A stretch of DNA of 64,000 bases from Mangrovicella endophytica (GCF_002893625.1 NZ_PKMZ01000001.1:1-64000), one strand, 5' to 3'. Shown: positions 26,276 through 35,319, counted from the first letter of the stretch. Numbers and translations are program-made. Notes: generated from the letters alone by a model not told the origin.

Positions 26276-27172
26276 TCAGCTCTTCCAGGTCTTGATCAGC
26301 ATCTCCAGGAAACGCTCGGCCGGCGGCGAGAGATTGCCGCTGCGGCGCCGCACGATGCCGATCGTCCGTGTGACAATGGGATCGACGATCGGTCGCGCGA
26401 GGATCAGCGGGTGCTCCTCCTGCGGCGTTGCGAGCCGCGGCAGGACGGAGATGCCGAGGCCTGCCTCGACGAGGCCGAGCGAGGTATTGAGGTGCGTTAC
26501 CTCGTAGAACCAGTTCAGCCTGAGATTGGCTCTGGCAAGCGCCGCATCGAGCAGTGTGCGGTTGCCACTGGTCCGGTCGACGGTCACGAGATGATGACCC
26601 TCCAGCTGCGGCCAGCGGATCTCCTCATGCGCGGCGAGGGGATGATCCTTGCGCATCGCCAGCACGAACGGATCGTCGATCAGTGGCTCGAATGACAGCT
26701 CGGGGTCGGAGTTGCCCATCAGGTTGATGCCGAACTCGACGCCGCCCTGAGCCACCGCACGCAGTCCGTCGATCGCGGTCAGATCGAGGATGCGGAACCG
26801 GATGTGCGGGAACTCTTCGTTGAAACGACGCACAACGCGGGGCAGGAAGTAGAACGCCGCCGTCGGCAGGCACGCCATGGTGATGAGGCCGCGCCGCTGG
26901 CTGTTGGCATCCTTCAGGGCAAATAGCGAGCCGTCGAATTCCTCCAGCATGCGCCGCACCAGCGGCATCAGTTCGCGCCCGGTTGCGGTGGGCGCGACGT
27001 GCCGCGTCGTGCGCTCCAGAAGCGGGGCACCAATGGCCGCTTCCAGCTTTTGGATGCGCCGGGTGAGCGCCGGCTGCGACATGTTCAATGCCTCCGCCGC
27101 GCGATGAAAGCTCTCCAGCTCCGTCACCTGCTGGAAGGCACGCAGGTCGAGAATTTCGCAATTGATGTTCAA
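26276..27172 (-). CDS. LysR family transcriptional regulator
   Basis: A 298-residue regulator with an N-terminal winged HTH (residues 9-68: LRAFQQVTELESFHRAAEAL, MSQPALTRRIQKLEAAIG) and a C-terminal substrate-sensing domain (about 90-295). It diverges from the GalD-like tautomerase gene across 105 bases that carry a LysR-type box, so it most likely controls that catabolic and uptake cluster in response to the imported compound. The ATG at 27172 starts at the conserved N-terminus. Confidence 0.92.
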   Translation of the reverse strand: MNINCEILDLRAFQQVTELESFHRAAEALNMSQPALTRRIQKLEAAIGAPLLERTTRHVAPTATGRELMPLVRRMLEEFDGSLFALKDANSQRRGLITMACLPTAAFYFLPRVVRRFNEEFPHIRFRILDLTAIDGLRAVAQGGVEFGINLMGNSDPELSFEPLIDDPFVLAMRKDHPLAAHEEIRWPQLEGHHLVTVDRTSGNRTLLDAALARANLRLNWFYEVTHLNTSLGLVEAGLGISVLPRLATPQEEHPLILARPIVDPIVTRTIGIVRRRSGNLSPPAERFLEMLIKTWKS

Positions 27173-27193
27173 AACGAAATAATGCCTCCGAAA

Positions 27194-27210
27194 TTTGCAT
27201 TTCTCAAATC
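27194..27210. promoter_or_regulatory. LysR-type binding box (ATTTG-N7-CAAAT)
   Basis: A perfect dyad with a T-N11-A core in the space between the divergent LysR and galD-like genes, 22 bases before the lysR start. Form and position match a LysR autoregulatory and activator site. It overlaps a second dyad, GAAAT-N4-ATTTC (27191-27204). Confidence 0.5.
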
Positions 27211-27277
27211 AGCGCCCAGCCGCCATTTAGCAATAATCTGCTCGATTGTTCCAGTCGGTGCATCATCAGAGATCGGC

Positions 27278-28360
27278 ATGAACGACCTTCTCCGGATTCC
27301 TTGTGTTCTGATGCGCGGCGGCACCTCACGTGGGCCGTTCTTCCTCGCATCTGACCTGCCGGCCGATCCGGCAGCGCGCGACGCGGCGCTCCTGTCGATC
27401 ATGGGCAGCGGTCACCCGCTGCAGATCGATGGTATCGGCGGCGGCAACCCTGTCACCAGCAAGGTCGCCATCATCGGGCCGGCGAGCATTCCCGGCGCCG
27501 ACGTCGATTACCTGTTTGCGCAGGTGCGCAACGACCGCCAGCTCGTCGACTATTCGCCCAACTGCGGCAACATGCTTGCCGCGGTCGGTCCGTTCGCTAT
27601 CGAGGCAGGCCTTGTGCCGGCACGATCCGGCGACACGCTGGTGCGCATCCACAACGTCAACACCGGCAAGCTGATCGACGCCAAGGTGCCGACGCGCGGC
27701 AGCCAGGTGACCTATCTCGGCGATGCGTCCATCGATGGCGTGCCGGGCCTTGCCGCACCGATTGCGCTGACTTTCCTCGATGCTGCAGGCGGCAAGACCG
27801 GCAGCCTGCTGCCGACCGGCGCGGCGAGCGAGATCATCGACGGCACCAAGGCCACGTGCATCGATTGCGCCATGCCGATGGTGCTGATGCGCGCCGAGGA
27901 TCTCGGCGTCTCAGGCTATGAGGATCCGTCGGCGCTTACGGTGAACGGCGATCTGGCCGCCCGGCTCGCGGCGATCCGACTGGAAGCCGGCCGGCGCATG
28001 GGCATGGGCGACGTCTCCGACATGGTGATCCCCAAGCCGGTTCTCATCGCGCCGCCGCGGCAGGGCGGCACGCTGTGTGCCCGCTACTTCATGCCCATCG
28101 ATTGTCATCCGGCGCTTGCGACCACCGGCGCCGTCGGCATCGCCACGGCGGTGGCCACCACGGGCACCGTTGCCTATGAGATGGCCGGCATCGCTCACAT
28201 GCCGATGATTGTACGGCTGGAGCACCCGAGCGGACGCATCGACGTCGAGCTCGAGGAACGTGACGGCAAGATCGTGGCCGGTCTCGTGCGTACCGCCCGC
28301 CGTCTGTTCGAGGGCTACGCCTTCGCCAAACCTGCCGCGTCGCTGACGCGCGCGGCCTGA
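27278..28360 (+). CDS. PrpF/GalD family isomerase (4-oxalomesaconate tautomerase-like)
   Basis: A 360-residue protein of the PrpF family. It begins IPCVLMRGGTSRGPFFLASD, as the 361-residue GalD of Pseudomonas putida does, and carries YSPNCGNMLAAVGPFAI, GGNPVTSKVAI and a TGAVGIATAV segment. GalD converts 4-oxalomesaconate between keto and enol forms in gallate breakdown; PrpF isomerises aconitates. Length and the RGGTSRG start favour GalD, but no dioxygenase, hydratase or aldolase of the gallate route lies nearby, so the substrate stays open. The ATG at 27278 is where homology begins. An ABC importer follows, 46 bases downstream. Confidence 0.82.
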   Translation: MNDLLRIPCVLMRGGTSRGPFFLASDLPADPAARDAALLSIMGSGHPLQIDGIGGGNPVTSKVAIIGPASIPGADVDYLFAQVRNDRQLVDYSPNCGNMLAAVGPFAIEAGLVPARSGDTLVRIHNVNTGKLIDAKVPTRGSQVTYLGDASIDGVPGLAAPIALTFLDAAGGKTGSLLPTGAASEIIDGTKATCIDCAMPMVLMRAEDLGVSGYEDPSALTVNGDLAARLAAIRLEAGRRMGMGDVSDMVIPKPVLIAPPRQGGTLCARYFMPIDCHPALATTGAVGIATAVATTGTVAYEMAGIAHMPMIVRLEHPSGRIDVELEERDGKIVAGLVRTARRLFEGYAFAKPAASLTRAA

Positions 28361-28406
28361 ACCTTAGAACCACCGGCATGAAGCCGGACATCCAGGGAGG
28401 AATACC

Positions 28407-29408
28407 ATGCGTCGCATGCTGCTAGCCGCCGCCGCCGTTCTCGCCTTTGCCGGTGTGGCAGAAGCCCAGTCCGTGCGGATGAGCGTCGGCTCCTATAATC
28501 TCAACAACCTGCCGTTCCCGGTTGCCGACAGCCTCGGTTTCTACAAGGACGAGGGTCTCGACGTCACCACCGAGAACTTCGCGCAGGGCGGCTCAAAGGT
28601 GCTGCAGGCACTGGTCGCCGGCTCGACCGACGTCGCGGTCGGCTTCTACGATCACACCATCCAGATGCAGGCCAAGCGCAAGGACGTCGTCGGCTTCATC
28701 CAGCTCGCCCGCAATTCGGGCCTGGTGCTCGCCGGCAAGACCGACACGGATTTCGATCCGGCCAAGCCTGAGACGATCAAGGGCAAGAAGGTCGGCATCA
28801 CCTCGCCGGGCTCCTCCTCGGACTTCTTCGTGCGCTACTTTCTCCAGCAGCACGGTATGAACGAGGACGACGTGTCGATCATCGGCGTCGGCTCGGGCGC
28901 GGCGGCCGTCGCGGCTCTGCAGCAGGGCAAGATCGACCTTCTCGTCAACTACGATCCGGCTGCGACGATCATCGTCGAGCGCGGCGTCGGCAAGATCCTG
29001 ATCGATGCCCGCAGCGACGAAGGCGCCAAGGAAGTCTATGGCGGGATTTATCCCACCTCGGTCCTTTATGCGACAAAGGACTACATCGACGCCAATCCCG
29101 AGGTGATCCAGAAGGTCACCAACGCGACGGTTCGGGCCCTGCACTGGATGCGCGACCACAGCGCCGAAGAGATCGTCGAGAAGCTGCCGTCTGATTTCGT
29201 CACCGGCGACAAGGCGACTTACGTGAAGGCGGTGGAGAACGCTAAGGCGATCTTCTCGCAGGATGGCATGTTCAACACCACCGATCTTGAGACGCCCCTC
29301 AAGGTGCTGAAGACGTTCAACGAAGACGTCGCCAAGGCCGACATCGACCTGTCGAAGACCTACACGAACACGTTCGTGGAGGCGGCCGGCAAGACCACCT
29401 CGAACTGA
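28407..29408 (+). CDS. ABC transporter substrate-binding protein (NMT1/THI5-like)
   Basis: A 333-residue periplasmic binding protein. A clear signal peptide (MLLAAAAVLAFAGVAEAQ) precedes a two-lobed domain of the NMT1/TauA/SsuA type, with NNLPFPVADSLGFYKDEGLD, the TENFAQGGSKVLQALVAG loop and GKKVGITSPGSSSDFF. This family binds small organic anions, including sulfonates, nitrate, aromatic acids and pyrimidine precursors. The link with a tautomerase of the dicarboxylate/aromatic type suggests an aromatic or unsaturated carboxylate as ligand; this is inference. GGGAGGAA lies ahead of ATG 28407. Position two in the operon. Confidence 0.9.
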   Translation: MRRMLLAAAAVLAFAGVAEAQSVRMSVGSYNLNNLPFPVADSLGFYKDEGLDVTTENFAQGGSKVLQALVAGSTDVAVGFYDHTIQMQAKRKDVVGFIQLARNSGLVLAGKTDTDFDPAKPETIKGKKVGITSPGSSSDFFVRYFLQQHGMNEDDVSIIGVGSGAAAVAALQQGKIDLLVNYDPAATIIVERGVGKILIDARSDEGAKEVYGGIYPTSVLYATKDYIDANPEVIQKVTNATVRALHWMRDHSAEEIVEKLPSDFVTGDKATYVKAVENAKAIFSQDGMFNTTDLETPLKVLKTFNEDVAKADIDLSKTYTNTFVEAAGKTTSN

Positions 29409-29418
29409 GGATACATCC

Positions 29419-30252
29419 ATGTCTGCGATCGTACGAACGCTGAAGCCTGTCCCGGAACCGACGGATCGGCTCGCGCCGAAGCCGATGGTGACCATCGATG
29501 ACGTGACGATGGCCTTCGGCGCATTCGTCGCGGTCGAAAACGTCCAGCTGACGGTCGGCGATGGCGAGTTTCTCGCCGTCGTCGGTCCGACCGGCTGCGG
29601 CAAGTCCACGATCCTCAATGCCATCGCCGGGCTGCTGAAGCCCGCGAAGGGGCAGGTGACGATCGATGGGACGCCGGTCTCCGGCGTCCAGAACAACATT
29701 GGCTACCTCTTCCAGCAGGATGCGCTGCTGCCGTGGAAGACGGCTTACGAGAATGTCGAGCTCGGCCTGAAATTCCGCGGCGTCGGCGCGGCTGAGCGGC
29801 GCGAGAAGGTGATGGGCTGGCTCGCTAAGGTCGGCCTCAAGGGCTTCGAGAGCCGCTATCCGCACCAGCTCTCCGGCGGTCAGCGAAAGCGCGTGCAGAT
29901 GGCGCAGGCGCTGATCATCGAACCGCAGGTCATCCTGATGGACGAGCCGTTCTCCGCGCTCGACATCCATACGCGGCACCTCATGCAGAACGAGTTGCTG
30001 CGTCTGTGGCAGGAAGACCGTCGAGCGGTGGTGATGATCACCCACGACCTGGAGGAGGCGATCGCCCTCGGGGATCGCGTCGTCGTTCTCGCGGCCGGTC
30101 CGAAGAGCCGCGTCATCGAGAGTTTCCCGGTCGATCTCGAGCGCCCGCGCGACGTCGCGGAGATCAAGCTCGACGAGAAATTCATGAGGCTGTACCGCGA
30201 CATCTGGGCGTCGCTGCGCGGAGAGGTGGAGAAGAGCTATGCAAGCCACTAA
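29419..30252 (+). CDS. ABC transporter ATP-binding protein (TauB/SsuB-like)
   Basis: A 277-residue ATPase that powers the importer. Walker A is GPTGCGKST (about residues 55-63), the Q-loop LFQQDALLPW, the signature LSGGQRKRVQMAQAL, Walker B VILMDEPFSALD and the H-loop MITHDLEEAI. All are intact. A 25-residue N-terminal extension precedes the domain. It starts 10 bases after the binding-protein gene and overlaps the permease gene by 14 bases. Confidence 0.94.
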   Translation: MSAIVRTLKPVPEPTDRLAPKPMVTIDDVTMAFGAFVAVENVQLTVGDGEFLAVVGPTGCGKSTILNAIAGLLKPAKGQVTIDGTPVSGVQNNIGYLFQQDALLPWKTAYENVELGLKFRGVGAAERREKVMGWLAKVGLKGFESRYPHQLSGGQRKRVQMAQALIIEPQVILMDEPFSALDIHTRHLMQNELLRLWQEDRRAVVMITHDLEEAIALGDRVVVLAAGPKSRVIESFPVDLERPRDVAEIKLDEKFMRLYRDIWASLRGEVEKSYASH

Positions 30253-31015
30253 CGTCCGTCTGATCCAGCTGGCGCTCCTTGTCGTCATCCTCGGCGGCTG
30301 GGAACTCGGCGTCGCCACCGGGGCGATCGACCAGTTCTTCTTTCCCTCGCCCCTCGCCATCGTTCGGCAGATCGTCGAGTGGGTGATGGATCCCGAGTTC
30401 TACAACCATGTCGGCGTCACGCTCGGCGAGACGGTGCTCGGCTATCTCATCGGCACCGGCCTCGGCGTCGCCGCCGGCGTCTGGCTCGGCCTCAGCCCGT
30501 TCGTGGCGCGCGTGCTGGATCCCTTCATCAAGGCCGTAAACGCCATTCCGCGCGTCGTGCTAGCGCCGATCTTCGTGCTCTGGCTCGGCCTCGGCCTCTG
30601 GTCGAAAGTCGCTCTGGCGGTGACGCTGGTGTTCTTCATCACCTTCTTCAATGCCATGCAGGGCGTGAAGGAAGTGAACCCGGTGGTGCTGTCGAACGCC
30701 CGCATTCTCGGCGCCAAGCGCACTGATCTCCTGCGCCACGTCTACTTCCCGGCGGCGGCCAGCTGGATCCTCTCCTCGCTGCGCACCTCGGTCGGTTTCG
30801 CGGTGGTGGGCGCGATCATCGGCGAGTATCTCGGCGCCTCGGCCGGCCTCGGCTATCTGATCGCCCGCTCGGAAGGCAATTTCGACGCGGTCGGCGTCTT
30901 CGCCGGCATCATCATCCTCGCCGTCTTCGTGCTGGTGATCGACCTGGTCCTCGACCTCGTCGAGCGCAAGCTGATCACCTGGCGGCCGCGCAACGGTGAG
31001 GAGCGTCCGGCCTAA
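30239..31015 (+). CDS. ABC transporter permease (TauC/SsuC-like)
   Basis: A 258-residue inner-membrane permease with six predicted spans. The ATPase-coupling EAA-like loop reads NARILGAKRTDLLRHVYFPA. Its start overlaps the ATPase gene, which shows translational coupling, and it closes the four-gene tautomerase-ABC operon. A strong terminator follows 28 bases past the stop codon. Confidence 0.93.
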   Translation: MQATNVRLIQLALLVVILGGWELGVATGAIDQFFFPSPLAIVRQIVEWVMDPEFYNHVGVTLGETVLGYLIGTGLGVAAGVWLGLSPFVARVLDPFIKAVNAIPRVVLAPIFVLWLGLGLWSKVALAVTLVFFITFFNAMQGVKEVNPVVLSNARILGAKRTDLLRHVYFPAAASWILSSLRTSVGFAVVGAIIGEYLGASAGLGYLIARSEGNFDAVGVFAGIIILAVFVLVIDLVLDLVERKLITWRPRNGEERPA

Positions 31016-31043
31016 CGCCGGCTCACCTCGGCATCCCATCTGG

Positions 31044-31073
31044 ACGGGCGGCGAGCTTTCGCCGCCCGTTTTC
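31044..31073 (+). terminator. Rho-independent terminator of the tautomerase-ABC operon
   Basis: A perfect 11-bp stem (ACGGGCGGCGA and its complement) with a four-base loop, running into TTTT, 28 bases after the permease stop. It may also serve the convergent exonuclease gene poorly, since the T-run is only on the plus side. Confidence 0.88.
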
Positions 31074-31130
31074 GTATGCAATCTTTGCATGACAAACAGC
31101 CGCTGAGCGGCCGATCGGACAGCCGCGCCG

Positions 31131-32147
31131 TCAGTCCTCGTTCTCGTCCTCATAACCGACGAGGTGCAGCGGGCGCGCCGGCAGGCCTTTCAGCGAGCAC
31201 CAGCGCACCAGCGCCTCCTCGCGCCCGTGCGTGACCCAGACCTCTGACGGCGCGAGGTCGTCGATCGTCTCGGTCAGCTCGTCCCAGTCGCAATGGTCGG
31301 AGATGACGAGCGGCAGCTCGACACCGCGCTGGCGGGCGCGCTGGCGCACCTGCATCCAGCCGCTGGCAAAGCAGGAGACGGGATCGGGAAAGCGCCGCGC
31401 CCAACGATCGGCGAAGGTGGACGGCGGCCCGACGATCACCGCGCCGGCGAAGTTACCCTTGTTGCCCCGCTCCAGAGTCGCTGGCCGGAGTTCGCCGAGG
31501 TCGATGCCCTGGCTGGCATAATAGTCGCAGAGCTTTTTCAGGGCGCCGTGGATGTAGATCGGCGCATCGTAGCCCTCGTCGCGCAGGAGCCGGATCACCC
31601 GCTGCGCCTTGCCCAGCGCATAGGCACCGACGAGATGGGCGCGCTCCGGAAACTGCCGTGTCGAGGCGATCAGCTTGCGGATCTCGGTCCGCTGCTCGGG
31701 ATGCCGGAAGACGGGGAGGGCGAAGGTTGCCTCGGTGATGAAGACGTCGCAGGGCACCGGCTCGAAGGCGGCGCAGGTCGGATCAGCGCGCCGCTTGTAG
31801 TCGCCGGAGGCAACAATCCGCAGGCCATTCTTCTCCACCGCGATCTGTGCCGATCCCAGCACATGGCCGGCCGGATGGAAGGAGACGGTGACGCCGTTGA
31901 TGGTGATCGTTTCGCCGAAGGCAGCCGCCTGCCGCGCGCCGGCGAAATTGTCGCCATAGCGGATCGCCATGATCTCCAGCGTCTGGCGCGTCGCCAGCAC
32001 GGCCTCGTTGCCGGGGCGGGCATGGTCGGCATGACCATGCGTGACCAGCGCACGGGCGACCGGCTTCACAGGGTCGATATGGAAGTCGCCCGGCGGGCAA
32101 TAGAGCCCGTCCGGGGTAGGGCGCAGGAGATCGTCGGGACGCAACAT
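31131..32147 (-). CDS. Ligase-associated DNA exonuclease (metallo-beta-lactamase fold, TIGR04122)
   Basis: A 338-residue nuclease with a metallo-beta-lactamase/beta-CASP layout: the metal motif THGHADHARPG near residue 43, then HPAGHVLGSAQI, VASGDYKRR and the C-terminal ISDHCDWDEL and VTHGREE. The opening DDLLRPTPDGLYCPPGDFHI is the signature start of the exonuclease in the four-gene ligase-associated damage-response set (ligase, DEXH helicase, this exonuclease, PdeM). Its partners in that set lie 4-10 kb away on the other strand, not beside it. The start at 32147 is preferred over 32174 because homologues begin there. Confidence 0.88.
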   Translation of the reverse strand: MLRPDDLLRPTPDGLYCPPGDFHIDPVKPVARALVTHGHADHARPGNEAVLATRQTLEIMAIRYGDNFAGARQAAAFGETITINGVTVSFHPAGHVLGSAQIAVEKNGLRIVASGDYKRRADPTCAAFEPVPCDVFITEATFALPVFRHPEQRTEIRKLIASTRQFPERAHLVGAYALGKAQRVIRLLRDEGYDAPIYIHGALKKLCDYYASQGIDLGELRPATLERGNKGNFAGAVIVGPPSTFADRWARRFPDPVSCFASGWMQVRQRARQRGVELPLVISDHCDWDELTETIDDLAPSEVWVTHGREEALVRWCSLKGLPARPLHLVGYEDENED

Positions 32148-32262
32148 GGGCGGGAAGATAGGGCCGAAGCGCACCGCCGGAAGCGGTCCGCCCTCATGTC
32201 GCTGAGTCCTTCAACGGCTTGCGTCAGAGCGGGCCGCGCGAGACGGCCCGCCGCATCGGCCT

Positions 32263-33048
32263 TTAGAATTCCGCGGCGCGGGCGGCGAGCATGGCATCGT
32301 TGCGGCGCTGGAAGAACTCCTCGTAGCCGCCGTTGCGCTCGGCATAGCGGAGCGGCTTCACCGCCTCGACCAGGATTTCCGTGGCGTCCGGTTGGGTCTC
32401 CAGGATCGTCATCACCTCGGCGATATATTCGTCGAGCGCCATCGCAGCCGGATCCTTTGCCTGCCGCTCGCCCATTAGGGCGGTGCGCACGTAAGGCGGC
32501 GCAAGTTCGAGCACGCTGACGCCGGTGCCCTTCAGCTGATAGCGCAGCGACTGGCTCCAGGAATGGATCGCGGCCTTGGTGGCGCAGTAGGTCGGCGTCA
32601 TTGCCAGCGGCAGGAAGGCGAGGCCCGAGGTCACGGTCATCACCGTTGCGCGCGGGCGGGACAGAAGATGCGGCAACAGAGCGGTCGTCAGGTGGATCGG
32701 CCCGAGAAGGTTGGTTGCGACGGTCGCGTCGGCGGTCGCCGTGATGGCCTCCGGCGCCCCGGTCTTGAGGTTCTCGTTCTTCATGATGCCGGCGGAATGA
32801 ATCACGGCGTCCAGTGCCGGAAAGTCACGGGAGAGCTGTTCCGCGAAGGCCGGGATCGAGCCGACGTCGGCGATGTCGAGGACGGCACTCGCCATGCCCG
32901 GATTGGCGTCGGTGACTTCGGCAAGGACGTCGGCGCGGCGCCCGGCGATGATGACCGTATTGCCGCGGGCATGGAAGGCTTCGGCAAGGCCCCGGCCGAT
33001 GCCGCTGCCGCCGCCGGTGATGAGGATGGTGTTGCCACTCGTCTGCAT
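32263..33048 (-). CDS. SDR family oxidoreductase (DltE-like)
   Basis: A 261-residue short-chain dehydrogenase. The cofactor motif TGGGSGIGRGLA (about residues 11-22), the NNAG-equivalent HSAGIMK, and the catalytic TSG...YCATK (Tyr and Lys) are all there. Arg in AGRRADVL hints at NADPH preference. Substrate unknown. It diverges from an HxlR regulator, a common arrangement in which the regulator responds to a reactive electrophile or quinone and controls the reductase. A GC-rich hairpin without T-tract lies 12 bases past the stop (32229-32251). Confidence 0.9.
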   Translation of the reverse strand: MQTSGNTILITGGGSGIGRGLAEAFHARGNTVIIAGRRADVLAEVTDANPGMASAVLDIADVGSIPAFAEQLSRDFPALDAVIHSAGIMKNENLKTGAPEAITATADATVATNLLGPIHLTTALLPHLLSRPRATVMTVTSGLAFLPLAMTPTYCATKAAIHSWSQSLRYQLKGTGVSVLELAPPYVRTALMGERQAKDPAAMALDEYIAEVMTILETQPDATEILVEAVKPLRYAERNGGYEEFFQRRNDAMLAARAAEF

Positions 33049-33120
33049 TGTGAGGCTTCCGCTGGATTGTTGGAAATCTTCGTCACCGCAGCCCTGCGGC
33101 GACTTGCGCGGAACCTAGTC

Positions 33121-33137
33121 CCGTTGCATTCCAACGG
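33121..33137. promoter_or_regulatory. CCGTTG-N5-CAACGG dyad between SDR and HxlR genes
   Basis: A perfect 6-5-6 inverted repeat midway in the 137-bp divergent region, a fitting place for an HxlR operator. Function is inferred from position only. Confidence 0.35.
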
Positions 33138-33185
33138 AAAGAAGGCACCCGAGAGTTCCATACTTACCCAATGGAGAGTGACGAT

Positions 33186-33602
33186 ATGTCAGTGGTGATT
33201 AGCGCGTTCGATGAGGCGGCATCGCGCGAGGCGAAGGAGCGCCGCGCCGAGGACGTCGAACTGGAGGTACTGGTGCGCGAGATCATCGGGCGCGTTGCGG
33301 ACAAGTGGACCATGCTCACGCTTGAGGCGCTGGAGGAGCATGGGCGCATGCGCTTCACTCGGCTCGGTGAGATCATCGGCGACATCAGCCAGAAGATGCT
33401 GACCAAGACGCTGCGCCAGATGGAGGCGGATGGTCTCGTCTCGCGCACCGTCTTTCCGGTGGTGCCGCCGCGCGTCGAATATGAGCTGACGCCGCTCGGC
33501 CGTAGCCTCGGAGCTGCCTTCTGCGGCGTCTGGATCTGGGCGGAGCAGCATCGCGAGACGATCCGCCAGGCGCGCGCCGACTTCAGCGCCAGAGCGGACT
33601 GA
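33186..33602 (+). CDS. HxlR-type winged-helix regulator (SDR-linked)
   Basis: A 138-residue regulator of the HxlR/DUF24 family. The winged HTH covers about residues 28-110 (GRVADKWTMLTLEAL, RFTRLGEIIGDISQKMLTK, PPRVEYELTPLGRSL). The family-typical N-terminal Cys that senses quinones or hypochlorite in YodB and HypR is not visible; in its place is a charged segment (EDVELEVLVREI). The start at 33186 has GGAGAG eight bases upstream; a frame start at 33171 lacks one. It diverges from the SDR gene. Confidence 0.88.
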   Translation: MSVVISAFDEAASREAKERRAEDVELEVLVREIIGRVADKWTMLTLEALEEHGRMRFTRLGEIIGDISQKMLTKTLRQMEADGLVSRTVFPVVPPRVEYELTPLGRSLGAAFCGVWIWAEQHRETIRQARADFSARAD

Positions 33603-33686
33603 CGTCACTCACCTCAGGCGCTCGGGCCGGCTGATTGCTATTCCGCGGCTGCGAGCGCATATCCCCGCGGCTTCTGGGGCCGCGGC

Positions 33687-34598
33687 ATGATCATCGATAC
33701 CTATTCGTCCGGCGATGCGACCGCCGATCGGCGCGCCGAATACGCCGCCGACTACGCTGCCGGCGGCGATGCAGCCGCGGCCGCCGAACTGATGGAGCAG
33801 GCGCTGCAGCGCGCGCCCGGCTGGGCCGCCGGCTGGATGCGGCTCGCCGATTATCGTGACGCGGCCGGTGACCGGGACGGCGCGGCAAGCGCCTGCCGCC
33901 AAGCCCTGGAGCTCGACCCGGCTGACGGGCAGGGGGCCGGGCTGAGGCTTGCCGCCTACGGGCTTGTGCCGCCGCCCGATACCGCGCCGCCAGCTTTCGT
34001 CCGTGGCCTCTTCGACCAGTATGCCGATCGCTTCGAGACGGCCCTGGTTGAGAAGCTCGACTATGCCGCGCCGGCCGAGCTGGAAGCGGCGCTGATCGCC
34101 GCCGCAGGACTTGGCCGGCGCTTCCGGGCTGCACTGGATCTGGGCTGCGGCACCGGCCTGATGGGCGAGCGGCTGCACTCGCTCGTAGACCGGCTCGTCG
34201 GTGTCGATCTCTCGCCGGGCATGCTGGAGAAGGCACGCCGCAAGAGCATCTACGATGATCTGACCGAAGGCGACATCCTCGGCTTCGTGGCCGAACCCTG
34301 CACCTTCGACCTCGTCACCGCGGCCGATGTCCTCAATTATCTCGGCGATCTCACGCCAGTCTTCGCACGGGTCGCCACATGGCTGGCGCCCGGCGGCCTC
34401 TTTGCCTTTACCGTGGAGGCGCAAGGTGGTCCCGAGCCCTTCATGCTGCGCGAGACGATGCGCTACGCCCATGACGGCGCGGCGGTGCTCGGCCTCCTGG
34501 AGGAGGCCGGCTTCAAGGTTATGGATCAGCGGAGCATCGTGCTGCGCACGGATCGCGGCGCGCCTGTCGCGGGCATCGTCTTCGTCGCCGCCCGCTAG
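33687..34598 (+). CDS. SAM-dependent methyltransferase with TPR-like N-terminus
   Basis: A 303-residue protein. The first 95 residues form TPR-like helical repeats (DAAAAAELMEQALQRAPGWA, GAASACRQALELDPADGQ). The class I methyltransferase domain follows: motif I is ALDLGCGTGLMGE (about residue 150), the acidic loop LVGVDLSPGMLEKA, and TAADVLNYLGDL. This TPR-plus-methyltransferase layout is widespread in Rhizobiales, but the substrate is not known. The gene is not obviously in an operon, lying 84 bases after the HxlR gene on the same strand. Confidence 0.87.
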   Translation: MIIDTYSSGDATADRRAEYAADYAAGGDAAAAAELMEQALQRAPGWAAGWMRLADYRDAAGDRDGAASACRQALELDPADGQGAGLRLAAYGLVPPPDTAPPAFVRGLFDQYADRFETALVEKLDYAAPAELEAALIAAAGLGRRFRAALDLGCGTGLMGERLHSLVDRLVGVDLSPGMLEKARRKSIYDDLTEGDILGFVAEPCTFDLVTAADVLNYLGDLTPVFARVATWLAPGGLFAFTVEAQGGPEPFMLRETMRYAHDGAAVLGLLEEAGFKVMDQRSIVLRTDRGAPVAGIVFVAAR

Positions 34599-34620
34599 GG
34601 TCGCCGCTGGCCGAGCAGGC

Positions 34621-35232
34621 CTACGCCGCCTTCAGCGCTGCGATCGTCTCCAGCGCCGCGTTCGTCGAGCCGGTGCGTTGTTCGGCGCTGATGTTGAGGC
34701 CTTCCGCGACGATGACCTCCGGCGCGGTGACGCCGAAGAAGCCGAAGACGGCACGCAGATAAGTTTCCGCGTGCTCGAATGCGCTGAACGGCGAACCGGC
34801 GCCGTAGAAGCCGCCACGCGCGACCGTCAGGATCACCCGCTTGTCGCCGGCCAGCCCCTCGGGACCCTTCTCGGTATAGCGGAAGGTCTTGCCCGCAACG
34901 GCGAGGCGGTCGATCCACGCCTTGAGCTGGCTGGCGATGGAGAAGTTGTACAGAGCGACGCCAATCACCACGATGTCGGCGGCGAGGAACTCCTCGAGCA
35001 CGGCATCGCCGAGGGCGACATCCTCCTGCGCAGCCTGATCGAGCGCCATGCCGGCGTTCAGCCTGGCGATGGATCGGGTGGTCAGATGCGCAAGAGGCTC
35101 CGCCACCAGATCGCGATAGGTGATTTCGAGATCGGGAATCTCGCTGCGCAGGCGCTCGACCGTCGCTTTCGACAGGGAGCGGCTGACCGAGTTTTCGCCG
35201 AGGATGCTGGAATCGATGTGGAGGAGCTTCAT
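34621..35232 (-). CDS. azoR: FMN-dependent NADH-azoreductase
   Basis: A 203-residue flavodoxin-fold enzyme that reduces azo dyes and quinones with NADH. It opens KLLHIDSSILGENSVSRSLS (FMN phosphate loop), followed by PLYNFSIASQLKAWIDR in the variant form ALYNFSIASQLKAWID, and RGGFYGAGSPFSAFEHAETY. Quinone detoxification is the likely physiological role. It diverges from an HxlR gene only 87 bases away, matching the AzoR-YodB style control known from Bacillus. Confidence 0.93.
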   Translation of the reverse strand: MKLLHIDSSILGENSVSRSLSKATVERLRSEIPDLEITYRDLVAEPLAHLTTRSIARLNAGMALDQAAQEDVALGDAVLEEFLAADIVVIGVALYNFSIASQLKAWIDRLAVAGKTFRYTEKGPEGLAGDKRVILTVARGGFYGAGSPFSAFEHAETYLRAVFGFFGVTAPEVIVAEGLNISAEQRTGSTNAALETIAALKAA

Positions 35233-35255
35233 GAGCAGGTTCCTTTCGCAAAGCT

Positions 35256-35272
35256 GGTAACAAAGCGATACC
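35256..35272. promoter_or_regulatory. GGTA-N9-TACC dyad between azoR and HxlR genes
   Basis: A perfect inverted repeat of 17 bases in the 87-bp divergent region, 24 bases before the azoR start. Spacing and location fit an HxlR-family operator that controls both genes. Not shown experimentally. Confidence 0.4.
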
Positions 35273-35319
35273 TGCGCTACTTAGATGACTGCCGGAAACA
35301 CCCGCAAGGAGGCACATTT

